NCBI GenBank assembly: GCA_028281075.1
Contig: JANQKO010000323.1
Location: 1-14,035 of the forward strand
DNA from: Alphaproteobacteria bacterium
GTDB lineage: Bacteria > Pseudomonadota > Alphaproteobacteria > GCA-2731375
Length of the DNA stretch: 14,035 bases
Direction of reading: 5' to 3'
Below, piece by piece: positions 1 to 7,115 of this stretch. The stretch's first letter is position 1, and each line of letters opens with the position of its first letter. The notes under the pieces are model-generated. The model had not been told where the DNA came from. It made no database searches and worked only from the letters and a program-made list of their open reading frames with translations. A program made the translations under genes and the position numbers.

Positions 1-1
1 G

Positions 2-2764
2 GGCGTCTGCTTCGACTGCCTGGTCTCCGTCGACGGCGGCCCGGCGCGGCGGGCCTGCCTGACCGAGGTCCGCGACGGCATGCGGATCGCCACGTCGGAC
101 GATCGCGCCGTGCCCCGGAACAAGCCCGCGCCGGCGCCGGCATCGCCGCCCGCCGACGACTGCGAGGTGCTGATCGTCGGCGCCGGTCCGGCCGGCCTCG
201 CGGCGGCGGCGCTGCTGGCCGATGCCGACGTGCCGGTCGTCCTGGTCGACGAGCGGCCGTCGCCGGGCGGCCAGTTCTACAAGCAGCTCGCGCCGTCCCA
301 GGCCGTCGCCGACGGCGGCGCCCTCGACCGGCAGTATGCCGACGGCCGCGCCCTGATCGATCGGGCGGCCGGGCCGTCGGTGCGGCGGCTGCAGGACGCG
401 GTGGTCTGGCACGCGGCGCGGACGCCGGCCGGCTTCGAGGTCGGCGTGGTGCGAGACGGCGCCGCGCGGGTCGTCCGGTCGCGGTTCGTCCTGCTCGCCA
501 CCGGCGCCTACGAGCGCGGCCTGCCCTTCCCCGGCTGGACGCTGCCGGGCGTCATGACCACCGGCGCGGCGCAGAGCCTGGTCCGGTCCTACCGGGTGTC
601 GCCCGGCCGGCGGGTGTTGATCGCCGGCAACGGCCCGCTCAACCTGCAGCTCGCCTGCGAGCTGCTGGCCGGCGGCGTCGACGTGGTCGCCGTGGCCGAG
701 GCCGCGCCGAACCCGTTTCCGCGCCGCTGGCGCGCGGGCCTTGGCGGCCTCGGCCGCGCGCCGGGCCTGATGCTGCAGGGGCTGGACTATCTGCGGACGC
801 TGCGCCGGTACCGCGTGCCGCTGCAATTCGGCCATCACATCGTCCGCGCCGACGGCGACACTCGGGTCCGCTCGGCCGAGCTCGCCCGCATCGATGCCGC
901 CGGCCGGCCACTGGCCGCCGGCCGACGGACCCTTGCCGCCGATGCCGTCTGCGTCGGCTCCGGGTTCCTGCCCAGCAACGAGCTTGCCCGGCTGCTCGGC
1001 TGCGCCTTCGATCGCGGGCGGCCGGGCTGGCTGACGCCACGACGGGACGAGGATGGCGGGACCAGCGTGCCCGGCGTTTTCGTCGCCGGCGACGGCGGCG
1101 TCACCAGCGGCGCCCAGGTCGCGCTGGCCGAGGGCCGGCTGGCCGCGCGCGCGATCCTGCGCCGGCGCGGCGGGCCCGCCGGCACCGACGGCGCGGACCG
1201 GCGGCGGCGCGCGCGGCATCTGGCGTTTCAGCGGTCGCTCTGGTCGCTGTTCGCGGCGCCGGCGCCGGTGCTTTCCTTTGCCGACGCGGACACGGTGCTC
1301 TGCCGCTGCGAGAACCTGACGCGCGGCATGCTGGAAGAGCGGCTGGCCGCGGGCGCGACCGATCTCGGGGCGTTGAAGCGGGTCAGCCGGGCCGGCATGG
1401 GGCGGTGCCAGGGCCGCTATTGCCTGCCGCTGCTGACGGCGCTGCGCGCGCGGGAGACCGGCGACCCCGTCCCGGCCAGCGACATTCCGGCGCCGAAGAG
1501 CCCACTGAAGCCGGTGCCGGCGGCGGCGCTGGCGGCGGAGAAGCCGGAATGGCGCGGCTATCGGCCGGTCGCCATGCCGCCGGCCGCCGGACCGGTGGCG
1601 GTGGCCGAGGAACGGCTGACCGACACCGACGTGCTGGTCATCGGGGCTGGCATCGTCGGCGTCAGCACCGCCTATTTCCTGGCGCGGGAGGGCATCGACA
1701 CGCTGGTCGTCGACAGGGGCGAGGCGAACGGCCAGGCCTCGGGCGGCAATGCCGGCAGCCTGCACTTGCAGCTCCTGTCGTTCGATTTCGCCGCCGGCGA
1801 CGACGCCTCGCCGGCGCTGCGGACCCTGCCGCTGCAGCGCGACGGCATTGCCGAATGGCAGGCGCTCGAACGCGAACTGGGGGCGGATTTCGAGCTGAAG
1901 ATCAGCGGCGGGATCATGGTCGCCGAAGACGCGGACGGCCTGGCCTTCCTGGAGCGGAAGGCCGCGGCCGAGCGCCGGTACGGAATTCGGACCGAGCTGC
2001 TGTCGCGGGCCGAGCTGCGCGACCGGGTGCCGCTGGTCGCCGAACGCATGGTCGGGGCCGCCTTCTGTCCCGGCGAAGGCAAGATCAACCCGCTGCTGGC
2101 GACGCCGGCGCTGCTCGACGCGGCGCTGGCGGCCGGCGCGCGGTTTCGGCCCCGGACCGCGGTCGCCGGCCTCGCGCGTGAGAACGGCCGCTACCACGTC
2201 CGGACCGGCCGCGGCGGCATCCGGGCGAACCGGGTGGTCAACGCGGCCGGCGGCTGGAGCGCCGGGATCGCCGCCGGCATCGGCGTCGACCTGCCGGTCA
2301 GAAGCGCGCCGCAGCAGATGATCGTGACCGAGCCCGCCGTGCCGATGCTGGACCAGCTTCTGGCGCTCGCCGGCCGGCACCTGACCATGAAGCAGGCGGT
2401 GAACGGCAACCTGATCATCGGCGGCGGCTGGTTCGCCGGTTACGACCCGGTGCTGGGCTGGCCGGCGACGCTTCGGGACAGCCTGGAAGGCAATCTCTGG
2501 GCCGCCTGCCGGGTGCTGCCGGCGGTCGGCGGTCTGAACGTCATCCGGAGCTGGGCGGCGGTCGGCGTGATGATCGACGGCGCGCCGGTCATCGGCGAGA
2601 TGCCGGGCCATCCCGGCTTCTTCACCGCCGTCGGCGCCAACGGCTATACCATGGGACCGCTGTTCGGGCGCATCATCGCCGAGCTGATCCGGACCGGCCA
2701 CAGCGGCATCGACATCGCGCCGTTCGCCGTCGACCGGCCGGTGGCGCGGCGCGATGGCGGCTGA
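2..2764 (+). CDS. Three-domain HcnABC-like oxidoreductase fusion (5' end outside window)
   Basis: The reading frame is open from base 2, so the start lies before the window; 920 residues are visible. The first 26 residues are the tail of a Fer2_4-type [2Fe-2S] ferredoxin (three Cys as C-x2-C-x12-C, then the typical RDGMRI ending). Counting from the ATG at 80, an FAD-binding GAGPAG lies at 34-39, a second Rossmann glycine motif near 183-188, and a BFD-type [2Fe-2S] domain with Cys 408, 410, 443 and 448. A proline/alanine linker follows, then a DAO-type FAD domain with GAGIVG at 522-527 running to the C terminus. In related systems (HcnABC, opine oxidase, D-hydroxyproline dehydrogenase) these are separate subunits that oxidise an amine or amino acid and pass electrons to the respiratory chain. 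Substrate unknown. The ATG at 80 is probably internal, because that Met is part of the ferredoxin ending. Confidence 0.85.
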   Translation, partial: GVCFDCLVSVDGGPARRACLTEVRDGMRIATSDDRAVPRNKPAPAPASPPADDCEVLIVGAGPAGLAAAALLADADVPVVLVDERPSPGGQFYKQLAPSQAVADGGALDRQYADGRALIDRAAGPSVRRLQDAVVWHAARTPAGFEVGVVRDGAARVVRSRFVLLATGAYERGLPFPGWTLPGVMTTGAAQSLVRSYRVSPGRRVLIAGNGPLNLQLACELLAGGVDVVAVAEAAPNPFPRRWRAGLGGLGRAPGLMLQGLDYLRTLRRYRVPLQFGHHIVRADGDTRVRSAELARIDAAGRPLAAGRRTLAADAVCVGSGFLPSNELARLLGCAFDRGRPGWLTPRRDEDGGTSVPGVFVAGDGGVTSGAQVALAEGRLAARAILRRRGGPAGTDGADRRRRARHLAFQRSLWSLFAAPAPVLSFADADTVLCRCENLTRGMLEERLAAGATDLGALKRVSRAGMGRCQGRYCLPLLTALRARETGDPVPASDIPAPKSPLKPVPAAALAAEKPEWRGYRPVAMPPAAGPVAVAEERLTDTDVLVIGAGIVGVSTAYFLAREGIDTLVVDRGEANGQASGGNAGSLHLQLLSFDFAAGDDASPALRTLPLQRDGIAEWQALERELGADFELKISGGIMVAEDADGLAFLERKAAAERRYGIRTELLSRAELRDRVPLVAERMVGAAFCPGEGKINPLLATPALLDAALAAGARFRPRTAVAGLARENGRYHVRTGRGGIRANRVVNAAGGWSAGIAAGIGVDLPVRSAPQQMIVTEPAVPMLDQLLALAGRHLTMKQAVNGNLIIGGGWFAGYDPVLGWPATLRDSLEGNLWAACRVLPAVGGLNVIRSWAAVGVMIDGAPVIGEMPGHPGFFTAVGANGYTMGPLFGRIIAELIRTGHSGIDIAPFAVDRPVARRDGG

Positions 2765-2789
2765 ACGGCCGGCGTCGGACGGCAAACAT

Positions 2790-2814
2790 CCGCTGGCATC
2801 CGGCGGCGTGTTTT
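2790..2814 (+). terminator. Intrinsic terminator of the oxidoreductase gene
   Basis: A 7-bp stem CCGCTGG/CCGGCGG (one T-G pair) closes a CAT loop. Four bases after the stem comes TTTT at 2811-2814. It begins 25 bp after the stop codon of the oxidoreductase fusion and ends before the tRNA gene, so it likely separates the two transcripts. Confidence 0.6.
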
Positions 2815-2831
2815 GCTATGAACCGCGGGCC

Positions 2832-2860
2832 TTGATTTGGCGCCGCGATTGCGTCATTTA
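2832..2860 (+). promoter_or_regulatory. Possible promoter of tRNA-Asn
   Basis: TTGATT at 2832-2837 could be a -35 element. A weak AT-rich -10 candidate (CATTTA, 2855-2860) lies 17 bp downstream, 12 bp before the mature tRNA. The spacing is right but the -10 match is poor, so this rests mainly on position. Confidence 0.3.
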
Positions 2861-2871
2861 GGGGCCCGTAA

Positions 2872-2947
2872 TCCCCGGTAGCTCAGTTGGTAGAGCAAGC
2901 GGCTGTTAACCGCTGGGTCGCTGGTTCGAGTCCGGCCCGGGGAGCCA
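2872..2947 (+). tRNA. tRNA-Asn (anticodon GTT)
   Basis: A complete 76-nt cloverleaf can be drawn. The 7-bp acceptor stem is TCCCCGG/CCGGGGA, the D stem is GCTC/GAGC, the anticodon stem AGCGG/CCGCT encloses the loop CTGTTAA with anticodon GTT, and the T stem GCTGG/CCGGC encloses TTCGAGT. The discriminator is G, as expected for Asn, and the 3' CCA (2945-2947) is encoded. The gene stands alone; the sequence after it looks accessory, as is common beside tRNA genes. Confidence 0.97.
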
Positions 2948-2986
2948 CCCTTCCATACTCGGTTCTTCAGCTCTCCCCTCTTCGTT

Positions 2987-3004
2987 CCGGATTCCCGGAT
3001 CCGG
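2987..3004 (+). terminator. Small hairpin after the tRNA, weak terminator candidate
   Basis: A 6-bp perfect stem CCGGAT/ATCCGG encloses a 6-nt loop 40 bp after the tRNA 3' end. No T-run follows, so it may be only a processing or stability hairpin, or chance in GC-rich DNA. Confidence 0.2.
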
Positions 3005-3023
3005 TCGGGCTCTCGTGCGCGAT

Positions 3024-3113
3024 TCACCGCCAAGGCGCCAAGACACCAAAGGATAGGCCATCCGACCACCGTGCCGGCGGCGTGACCTTGGCGTCTTGGT
3101 GTCTTGGCGGTGA
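3024..3113. repeat. 26-bp imperfect inverted repeat, possible dispersed palindromic element
   Basis: The left arm (3024-3049) and the reverse complement of the right arm (3088-3113) agree at 23 of 26 positions; all three differences are G/A changes. The arms are built from a short internal unit, CCAAG-R-C-R, so each arm carries two to three near-copies. The spacer is 38 bp. The pattern looks like a REP/BIME-type intergenic element rather than a terminator, since there is no T-run. Open reading frames crossing it look like by-products of the repeat. Confidence 0.65.
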
Positions 3114-3198
3114 CATCCGTTGCCGTGCCGCTTGGCGGCGTCGAGATTTGATAGGGTAGGATGTTCGCGCATTCCGGAATAAGCAGATCGGGCGCCGA

Positions 3199-3276
3199 CA
3201 AGGAACCTCCTTCACGCGCAAGCTCAACCGTCTGCCGGTGGAACTCATGTGGGCAAGCCATTCTTCTGTTCGACAT
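3199..3276 (-). pseudogene. Degraded N-terminal fragment of an IS3-type transposase OrfA
   Basis: From an ATG at 3276, about 26 codons encode a segment beginning MSNRRMACPHEFHRQTVELA. This matches the usual opening of IS3-family OrfA proteins (basic start, then PxEFRRQxVEL, the first helix of the helix-turn-helix). A GAGGA ribosome binding site lies 7 bp before the ATG. After roughly GGSL the resemblance stops; no OrfB or DDE catalytic region follows. The insertion-sequence end could not be fixed. Family assignment is by recalled resemblance over a short stretch. Confidence 0.45.
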
Positions 3277-3389
3277 GGTAGATCCTCAATCCCAAATGAT
3301 CGGGAGTCCACCGAAACGGGGTAATGCCAGATCAAGTGGGAGGATTGTCCGCTAAAATATTGACCTCATTAAGATTTTTCAGTTGTGCC

Positions 3390-3743
3390 CTAAGGCAGTG
3401 CTCGCTGTCGGACACGGCGCTGCTCTATGATGGTCAGCTTATCGTTGAATTCCAGCCCTGGCGATTGCATTACCGAGATGAGGCGATTTGCGCGTGTGCT
3501 TGGGGCGAACTCCGGTAGGAATACGATGATCGCGCCCTTGGATGGCAAGCGGTCGCGAAAGAAAAGGTCGCCGAAATCGAAATCTTCTGTGACAATAATC
3601 CTGTCCTCGGCGTTGGCGAGTTCAAGCAAATCAGTGTCGGATGTCCGCGCATCCATTTCTGTGGCGTAGCGCACGTCCAAACCGATGCCACGCATGGCTT
3701 CCACGACGACGCGTGGGCAGCATGCATCGGCAAGCAGTTTCAT
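3390..3743 (-). CDS. DUF5615-family PIN-like protein (probable toxin of a toxin-antitoxin pair)
   Basis: This 117-residue protein has the features of the DUF5615 family, small PIN-like proteins with a predicted metal-dependent nuclease fold. It opens with KLLADACCP (acidic Asp6), followed by DTDLL (Asp38) and the characteristic VTEDFDFGDLFF segment (Asp54, Asp56); these acidic residues correspond to the PIN-like catalytic cluster. Its length is normal for the family. The ATG directly abuts the TAG stop of the upstream DUF433 gene (TAGATG), so the two are very likely translated together. DUF433/DUF5615 pairs are widely treated as putative type II toxin-antitoxin modules, although activity has been shown for few. 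The gene is less GC-rich than its neighbours, consistent with acquisition by transfer. Confidence 0.85.
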   Translation of the reverse strand: MKLLADACCPRVVVEAMRGIGLDVRYATEMDARTSDTDLLELANAEDRIIVTEDFDFGDLFFRDRLPSKGAIIVFLPEFAPSTRANRLISVMQSPGLEFNDKLTIIEQRRVRQRALP

Positions 3744-3974
3744 CTATTCCGCGGCGACCGTGATGTCGTTCGCAAGATAATCGGCTGCGTAAGCCAGTGC
3801 CGCGCGGACGTCGGTTTCGGTGATGCGTGGATACTGGTCAACGACTTCGGCGGCCGTCAGGCCGCGCGCGCATTCACGGACGATCTGCTCCACCGTCACC
3901 CGCGTGCCGCGGATAACGGGCTTTCCCTGCATGACGCCGGGTTGGATTTCGATCTGTTCATGACCCATGGCCAT
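3744..3974 (-). CDS. DUF433 domain protein (probable antitoxin)
   Basis: This is a 76-residue protein with the DUF433 signature GKPVIRGTRVTV at 17-28, followed by helical segments (IVRECARGLTAAEVVDQYP, then TETDVRAALAYAADYLA) typical of this small winged-helix-like family. I chose the ATG at 3974; a second ATG two codons later (3968) is equally possible, and neither has a strong ribosome binding site. A longer frame to 4031 exists but adds residues outside the family. It is the first gene of a two-gene unit with the DUF5615 protein, with no intergenic gap. Antitoxins of such modules usually bind their own promoter, here the 161 bp shared with the divergent dehydrogenase gene. Autoregulation is inferred only. 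Confidence 0.85.
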   Translation of the reverse strand: MAMGHEQIEIQPGVMQGKPVIRGTRVTVEQIVRECARGLTAAEVVDQYPRITETDVRAALAYAADYLANDITVAAE

Positions 3975-4036
3975 TAGGATAACCGCATTCTCGCGAGACG
4001 GCGAGCGATTGGCATGCCCCGGACCCGGCAAATGTC

Positions 4037-4065
4037 TTGGTCGCCGCTTTGCCGCGACCCATAAT
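4037..4065 (+). promoter_or_regulatory. Candidate sigma-70-type promoter of the hydroxyacid dehydrogenase
   Basis: TTGGTC (4037-4042) and CATAAT (4060-4065; five of six match to TATAAT) are separated by 17 bp. This would start transcription near 4072, giving a leader of about 64 nt before the ATG at 4136. Confidence 0.4.
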
Positions 4066-4135
4066 GTGCCGGCAAAATCAGAACATTGCGGCGGTTCCGT
4101 CCCCGGGCGGGGCAGCCGGCGGGACCGTGGAAACG

Positions 4136-5314
4136 ATGAACATCGACGACGCCATCAATATCGAGGACCTGCGCCGGCTGGCCAGGCGCCGGCTGCCGAA
4201 GATCGCCTTCGACTTCATCGACGGCGGCGTCGAGGACGAGGACGGCCTGGACCGGAACCAATGGGCGTTCCGCCGCCACCGGCTGGTGCCGCGCTACCTG
4301 GTCGACGTCAGCGAGATCGACCAGAGCACGACGTTGTTCGGCCGCCGCTATGCCAGCCCGGTCGGCATCTCGCCGACCGGCATCGCCGCCCTGTTCCGGC
4401 CCGGCGCCGACCTGATGCTGGCCAAGGCCGCGAAGGCCGCCGACGTGCCCTTCATCATGTCCGGTGCCAGCACCGCCTCGATCGAGGATCTGGGCCGGCT
4501 GGCGCCCGAGCACGGCTGGTATCAGCTCTACACCGCCCGCGACCGCGCGATCTCGACGGACATGATCGCCCGTGCGCGTGACGCCGGGCTGTCGACGCTG
4601 GTGCTGACCGTCGACGTACCGGTCAACGCCAAGCGCGAGCGCAATCTCAGAAACGGCTTCACCCGGCCGCTGCGACTGTCGCTGGCGACCAGGCTCGACG
4701 CGCTGCGCTATCCCGGCTGGCTCGCCGGCTACCTCAAGCACGGCCAGCCGATGCTCGCCAACTGGCGGCGCTATGCCGAGGCGGCGGCCGACGCCGAGGC
4801 GGTCGCCGCGTCCGTCGGCAGCAACATGCCGACCTCGCCGACCTGGCGGGACGTCGAAACCTTCCGTCGTCTCTGGCCGGGCAATTTCGTCATCAAGGGC
4901 ATCATGCACCCCGAGGACGCGCTGCGCGCCGTGGAGCTCGGCGTCGACGGCCTGATCGTGTCGAACCATGGCGGCCGCCAGCTCGACCGGGCGCCCTCGC
5001 CGGTGGAGGTGCTGCCGGCGATCGCCGCGGCCGTCGGCGAGCGCATGACGCTGATGTTGGACAGCGGCGTCCGGCGCGGCGCCGACGTACTGGTGGCGCT
5101 CTGCCTCGGCGCCAGCTTCGTCTTCCTCGGCCGGCCGACGCTTTATGGCGCCGCCGCCGCGGGGGCCGTCGGCGCCGGCCGCGCGATCGACATCCTGCGC
5201 GAGGAGATCGAGTTGGCGCTGGCCCAGATGGGCTGTCCCAGCCTGCGCGACCTGGGCCCGGACCGGCTGCTCTGGGAGGGGCCGTACGAGCCCGGGCGGA
5301 ACCGCTACGCCTGA
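4136..5314 (+). CDS. FMN-dependent (S)-2-hydroxyacid dehydrogenase, mandelate/lactate dehydrogenase type
   Basis: This 392-residue member of the FMN-dependent alpha-hydroxyacid oxidase/dehydrogenase family has a TIM-barrel fold and oxidises an (S)-2-hydroxyacid to the 2-oxoacid. Using glycolate oxidase as a guide, expected residues are Tyr132 (QLY), Asp160, Arg167, Lys254 (VIKG), catalytic His278 and Arg281 in SNHGGRQLD, and the phosphate-binding LGRPTLYG at 331-338. Several stretches, such as ANW after a KHGQP loop and LAQMGCP near the end, recall (S)-mandelate dehydrogenase MdlB more than E. coli LldD; the loop around 175-215 would correspond to MdlB's membrane-anchoring segment. The position of active-site Tyr24 of glycolate oxidase is Phe27 here. 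The start at 4136 fits the family N terminus; a longer frame from a TTG at 4037 adds an unrelated extension. Substrate uncertain. Confidence 0.9.
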   Translation: MNIDDAINIEDLRRLARRRLPKIAFDFIDGGVEDEDGLDRNQWAFRRHRLVPRYLVDVSEIDQSTTLFGRRYASPVGISPTGIAALFRPGADLMLAKAAKAADVPFIMSGASTASIEDLGRLAPEHGWYQLYTARDRAISTDMIARARDAGLSTLVLTVDVPVNAKRERNLRNGFTRPLRLSLATRLDALRYPGWLAGYLKHGQPMLANWRRYAEAAADAEAVAASVGSNMPTSPTWRDVETFRRLWPGNFVIKGIMHPEDALRAVELGVDGLIVSNHGGRQLDRAPSPVEVLPAIAAAVGERMTLMLDSGVRRGADVLVALCLGASFVFLGRPTLYGAAAAGAVGAGRAIDILREEIELALAQMGCPSLRDLGPDRLLWEGPYEPGRNRYA

Positions 5315-5336
5315 CGGGCGGCCGGGCGCGGCGGCG

Positions 5337-6374
5337 CTATTGGCCGACGCGAATGGCGACCCGCATCAGGTCGACGATATCGACCAGCCGGGCGACATAG
5401 TGGTCGCGGACGATGAACGGGGCCGCGTCGCCGCCGCCGAACTGGCGTTCCAGGGCATCGAGCAGGCGCCGCAGGCGCCGCTGATGAATCCCGAGGCGGC
5501 GCTGGGCGGGATCGGCGAGGATGCCGACGAAGGCCGCCAGGACGGCGGCGGTGCCCATCAGGCCGGCCGTGCTGCCGGCGACGAGGGCGCCGGGCGCCGC
5601 GGCCGGGAAGACGCCATACCAGAGCCCGCCGAGGCCGGCGCCGAGCGGAAAGTTCAGGATCGCGAACTGCTGCGCCAGCACCGCCGCGAGCGCCGGCCCC
5701 ATGGAGATCGCGCCCGGCGTCAGTTGCTTGAAGGCGGCGGCGCCGACACCGGCGGCGATCAGCGCGTTGGTGATGTCGGCGGCGGCGGCGCGGGTACCGG
5801 TATAGGTCGACATGGCTTCGGTCAGCCGTGTCCGCAGTTCCGGCCGGTCGGCGGCGCGCCGCAACGAGAGCACGGTCCGCGCCAGGGCGTCGTCCACCAG
5901 GGGATGCGCCAGGATCTGCTCGGCCAGCGCGTCGCGCGCGAACCGCCGCCCGCCATGTTCGAACGGCAGTTCCAGGAGCTCGGCATGCAGCAGCCATTGC
6001 AGCTCGGCGCCGACCCGGGTCCGCAGGAACAGGTCGCGCGCTTCCAGCCAGCGGGACGCGCCGGCGGCGCGTCCGCCGAACCGCCGCAGGCAGAGCGCCG
6101 AGAGCTTCATGCCCGCCGTCGGCAGGACCAGGGCGACGTTCGCCGGCGCGCGCAGCATGTCCCAGCCGACGGCGTGGCGGTGCAGCCGCAGGCTGCCGCG
6201 AAAGCAGAAATGACGGTCGACGAATGCCGGCACCCGGTCGCGCCGGGTCTCGAAATAGCGCCCGACGGCCCAGTCGACGATCTCGCCGGCGGTGGCGTCG
6301 TCGATGGCGATCGGCGCCAGGTCCCGGCCGCGCGGCCGCCCGGCCGGCGGCGATGTGGTCGGAGCATCAGCCAT
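5337..6374 (-). CDS. Uncharacterised membrane protein, DUF6635-like
   Basis: The 345-residue protein from the ATG at 6374 has an N-terminal soluble part with YFETRRDRVPAFVDRHF and LRLHRHAVGWDMLRAPANV (about 40-80). A hydrophobic segment lies near 75-92. A glycine/alanine-rich region at about 200-285 could form three or four membrane segments or a hairpin-rich insertion, and an arginine-rich helix follows (297-310). I believe it belongs to an uncharacterised proteobacterial family (DUF6635), but this is from memory. No catalytic motif is visible. The frame extends upstream to 6671, but that part is low-complexity Arg/Pro-rich with no family character, so I prefer the start at 6374, whose ribosome binding site is weak. 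Its 3' end converges with the hydroxyacid dehydrogenase, 22 bp apart, with no obvious terminator between. Confidence 0.7.
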   Translation of the reverse strand: MADAPTTSPPAGRPRGRDLAPIAIDDATAGEIVDWAVGRYFETRRDRVPAFVDRHFCFRGSLRLHRHAVGWDMLRAPANVALVLPTAGMKLSALCLRRFGGRAAGASRWLEARDLFLRTRVGAELQWLLHAELLELPFEHGGRRFARDALAEQILAHPLVDDALARTVLSLRRAADRPELRTRLTEAMSTYTGTRAAAADITNALIAAGVGAAAFKQLTPGAISMGPALAAVLAQQFAILNFPLGAGLGGLWYGVFPAAAPGALVAGSTAGLMGTAAVLAAFVGILADPAQRRLGIHQRRLRRLLDALERQFGGGDAAPFIVRDHYVARLVDIVDLMRVAIRVGQ

Positions 6375-6896
6375 GGAGCGGCATGTCCAGCGCCTTTGTC
6401 GGACCGGGCAACGGGTGTCATCTTCAGATAGAGGCGATGGCCGGCGGACGCAAGCGCGCGTGTCACGGCTGGAGGGGACGAGATCGGCCCGCCGACCATA
6501 CGCCGCCGACGGGCCGAGACCTTCCTGTACGCGAGGTTCGCCTGTACTCGGGGGGATAGCGGCCCTCGGAAGATCGCTTCCACACTTGCATGTGGCGTGC
6601 CAGCGGCCGGCGGCGGAAAACGGGGGGTCGCGCGCCGGGGACTGACCCGAACTGGGAACGCGCTGTTGCAATCAGGCACACCGGGCGATCCTTGCCCCGG
6701 TCCGGTACCGGATAAGTTAATCTTAACCGAATGAAAGAAGTTCTCGTTTGTGGCCGGCGCTCGCGCTGAATAACTTTGGATCGTTGCTTCGCGACATCGA
6801 TCTCCCGGTCCGGCGTCCCTTAAGTGTTTCTAGGGTATGGTCGCCGCCAGCCGGACCGGGAGTTTATTCCTGGCGACGACCGCGGGAGGTTCGACC
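6375..6896. other. 522-bp intergenic region between divergent genes
   Basis: No convincing gene is seen. The left part (to about 6660) is GC-rich with only spurious frames. From about 6710 the sequence becomes AT-richer, with a dyad GTTAA-TC-TTAAC at 6716-6727 and a weak promoter-like pair TTGTGG / TAACTT (17-bp spacing) near 6749-6777. The last 50 bp hold the inverted repeat described separately. It presumably carries promoters for the minus-strand membrane protein and the short plus-strand ORF. Confidence 0.5.
6802..6862. repeat. Perfect 13-bp inverted repeat in the leader of the 72-codon ORF
   Basis: CTCCCGGTCCGGC (6802-6814) is mirrored exactly by GCCGGACCGGGAG (6850-6862), with a 35-nt loop. 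Its core CCCGGTCCGG occurs a third time, in direct orientation, at 6696-6705. The right arm ends 19 bp before the ribosome binding site of the ORF starting at 6897. It could be a leader RNA hairpin or a pair of operator sites. Confidence 0.6.
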
Positions 6897-7115
6897 ATGA
6901 CGACGTTCAGGACGCTTGCGCGGCATATGGCCGATCCGGCCAATATCCTGACCGATGCCGCCGCCATGCCGCTGCGCGCGCACGGCACCGCGCTTCGGTC
7001 GCGGGCCGTCTCCGACCTGCTGCGGTACATGCTGGACGCCGGCCGGACGGCGCTCGTCCAGCTCCGCTGCCACCTGGTCGGCGATCGCGGCAAGGCGTCC
7101 TGCGCCGGCTGCTGA
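6897..7115 (+). CDS. Short hypothetical protein (72 residues)
   Basis: This short ORF starts at an ATG preceded by a strong GGGAGG ribosome binding site with 7-bp spacing, the best such site in this part of the window. The protein is basic, begins MTTFRTLARHMADP, contains an amphipathic stretch (about 35-60, SRAVSDLLRYMLDAGRTALV) and ends with two Cys in KASCAGC. There is no signal peptide and no domain I recognise. An in-frame start upstream (6837) would overlap the inverted-repeat arm and lacks a ribosome binding site, so I prefer 6897. No terminator is apparent after it. Real translation is plausible because of the ribosome binding site, but homologues are unknown to me. Confidence 0.5.
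   Translation: MTTFRTLARHMADPANILTDAAAMPLRAHGTALRSRAVSDLLRYMLDAGRTALVQLRCHLVGDRGKASCAGC

Noticed and set aside
2916..2947. Attachment-site duplication of the tRNA-Asn 3' end
   Set aside because: I found no second copy of the T-arm/acceptor sequence downstream in the window, so an integrated element boundary cannot be claimed.
4037..4135. Earlier TTG start for the hydroxyacid dehydrogenase
   Set aside because: The added 33 residues do not resemble the family N terminus, and the TTG falls within the candidate -35 element; the ATG at 4136 gives the normal length.
3974..4969. 331-codon minus-strand frame opposite the hydroxyacid dehydrogenase
   Set aside because: Low-complexity, His/Arg/Gly/Ala-rich product mirroring the third-position GC bias of the real plus-strand gene; no family features and it overlaps the DUF433 gene.
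5145..6431. 428-codon plus-strand frame opposite the DUF6635-like gene
   Set aside because: Antisense shadow in GC-rich DNA; repetitive Gly/Ala/Arg composition, no recognisable domain and no ribosome binding site.
6716..6727. CtrA-type site in GTTAATCTTAAC
   Set aside because: The two TTAA halves are separated by 2 bp instead of the 7 bp of the CtrA consensus.
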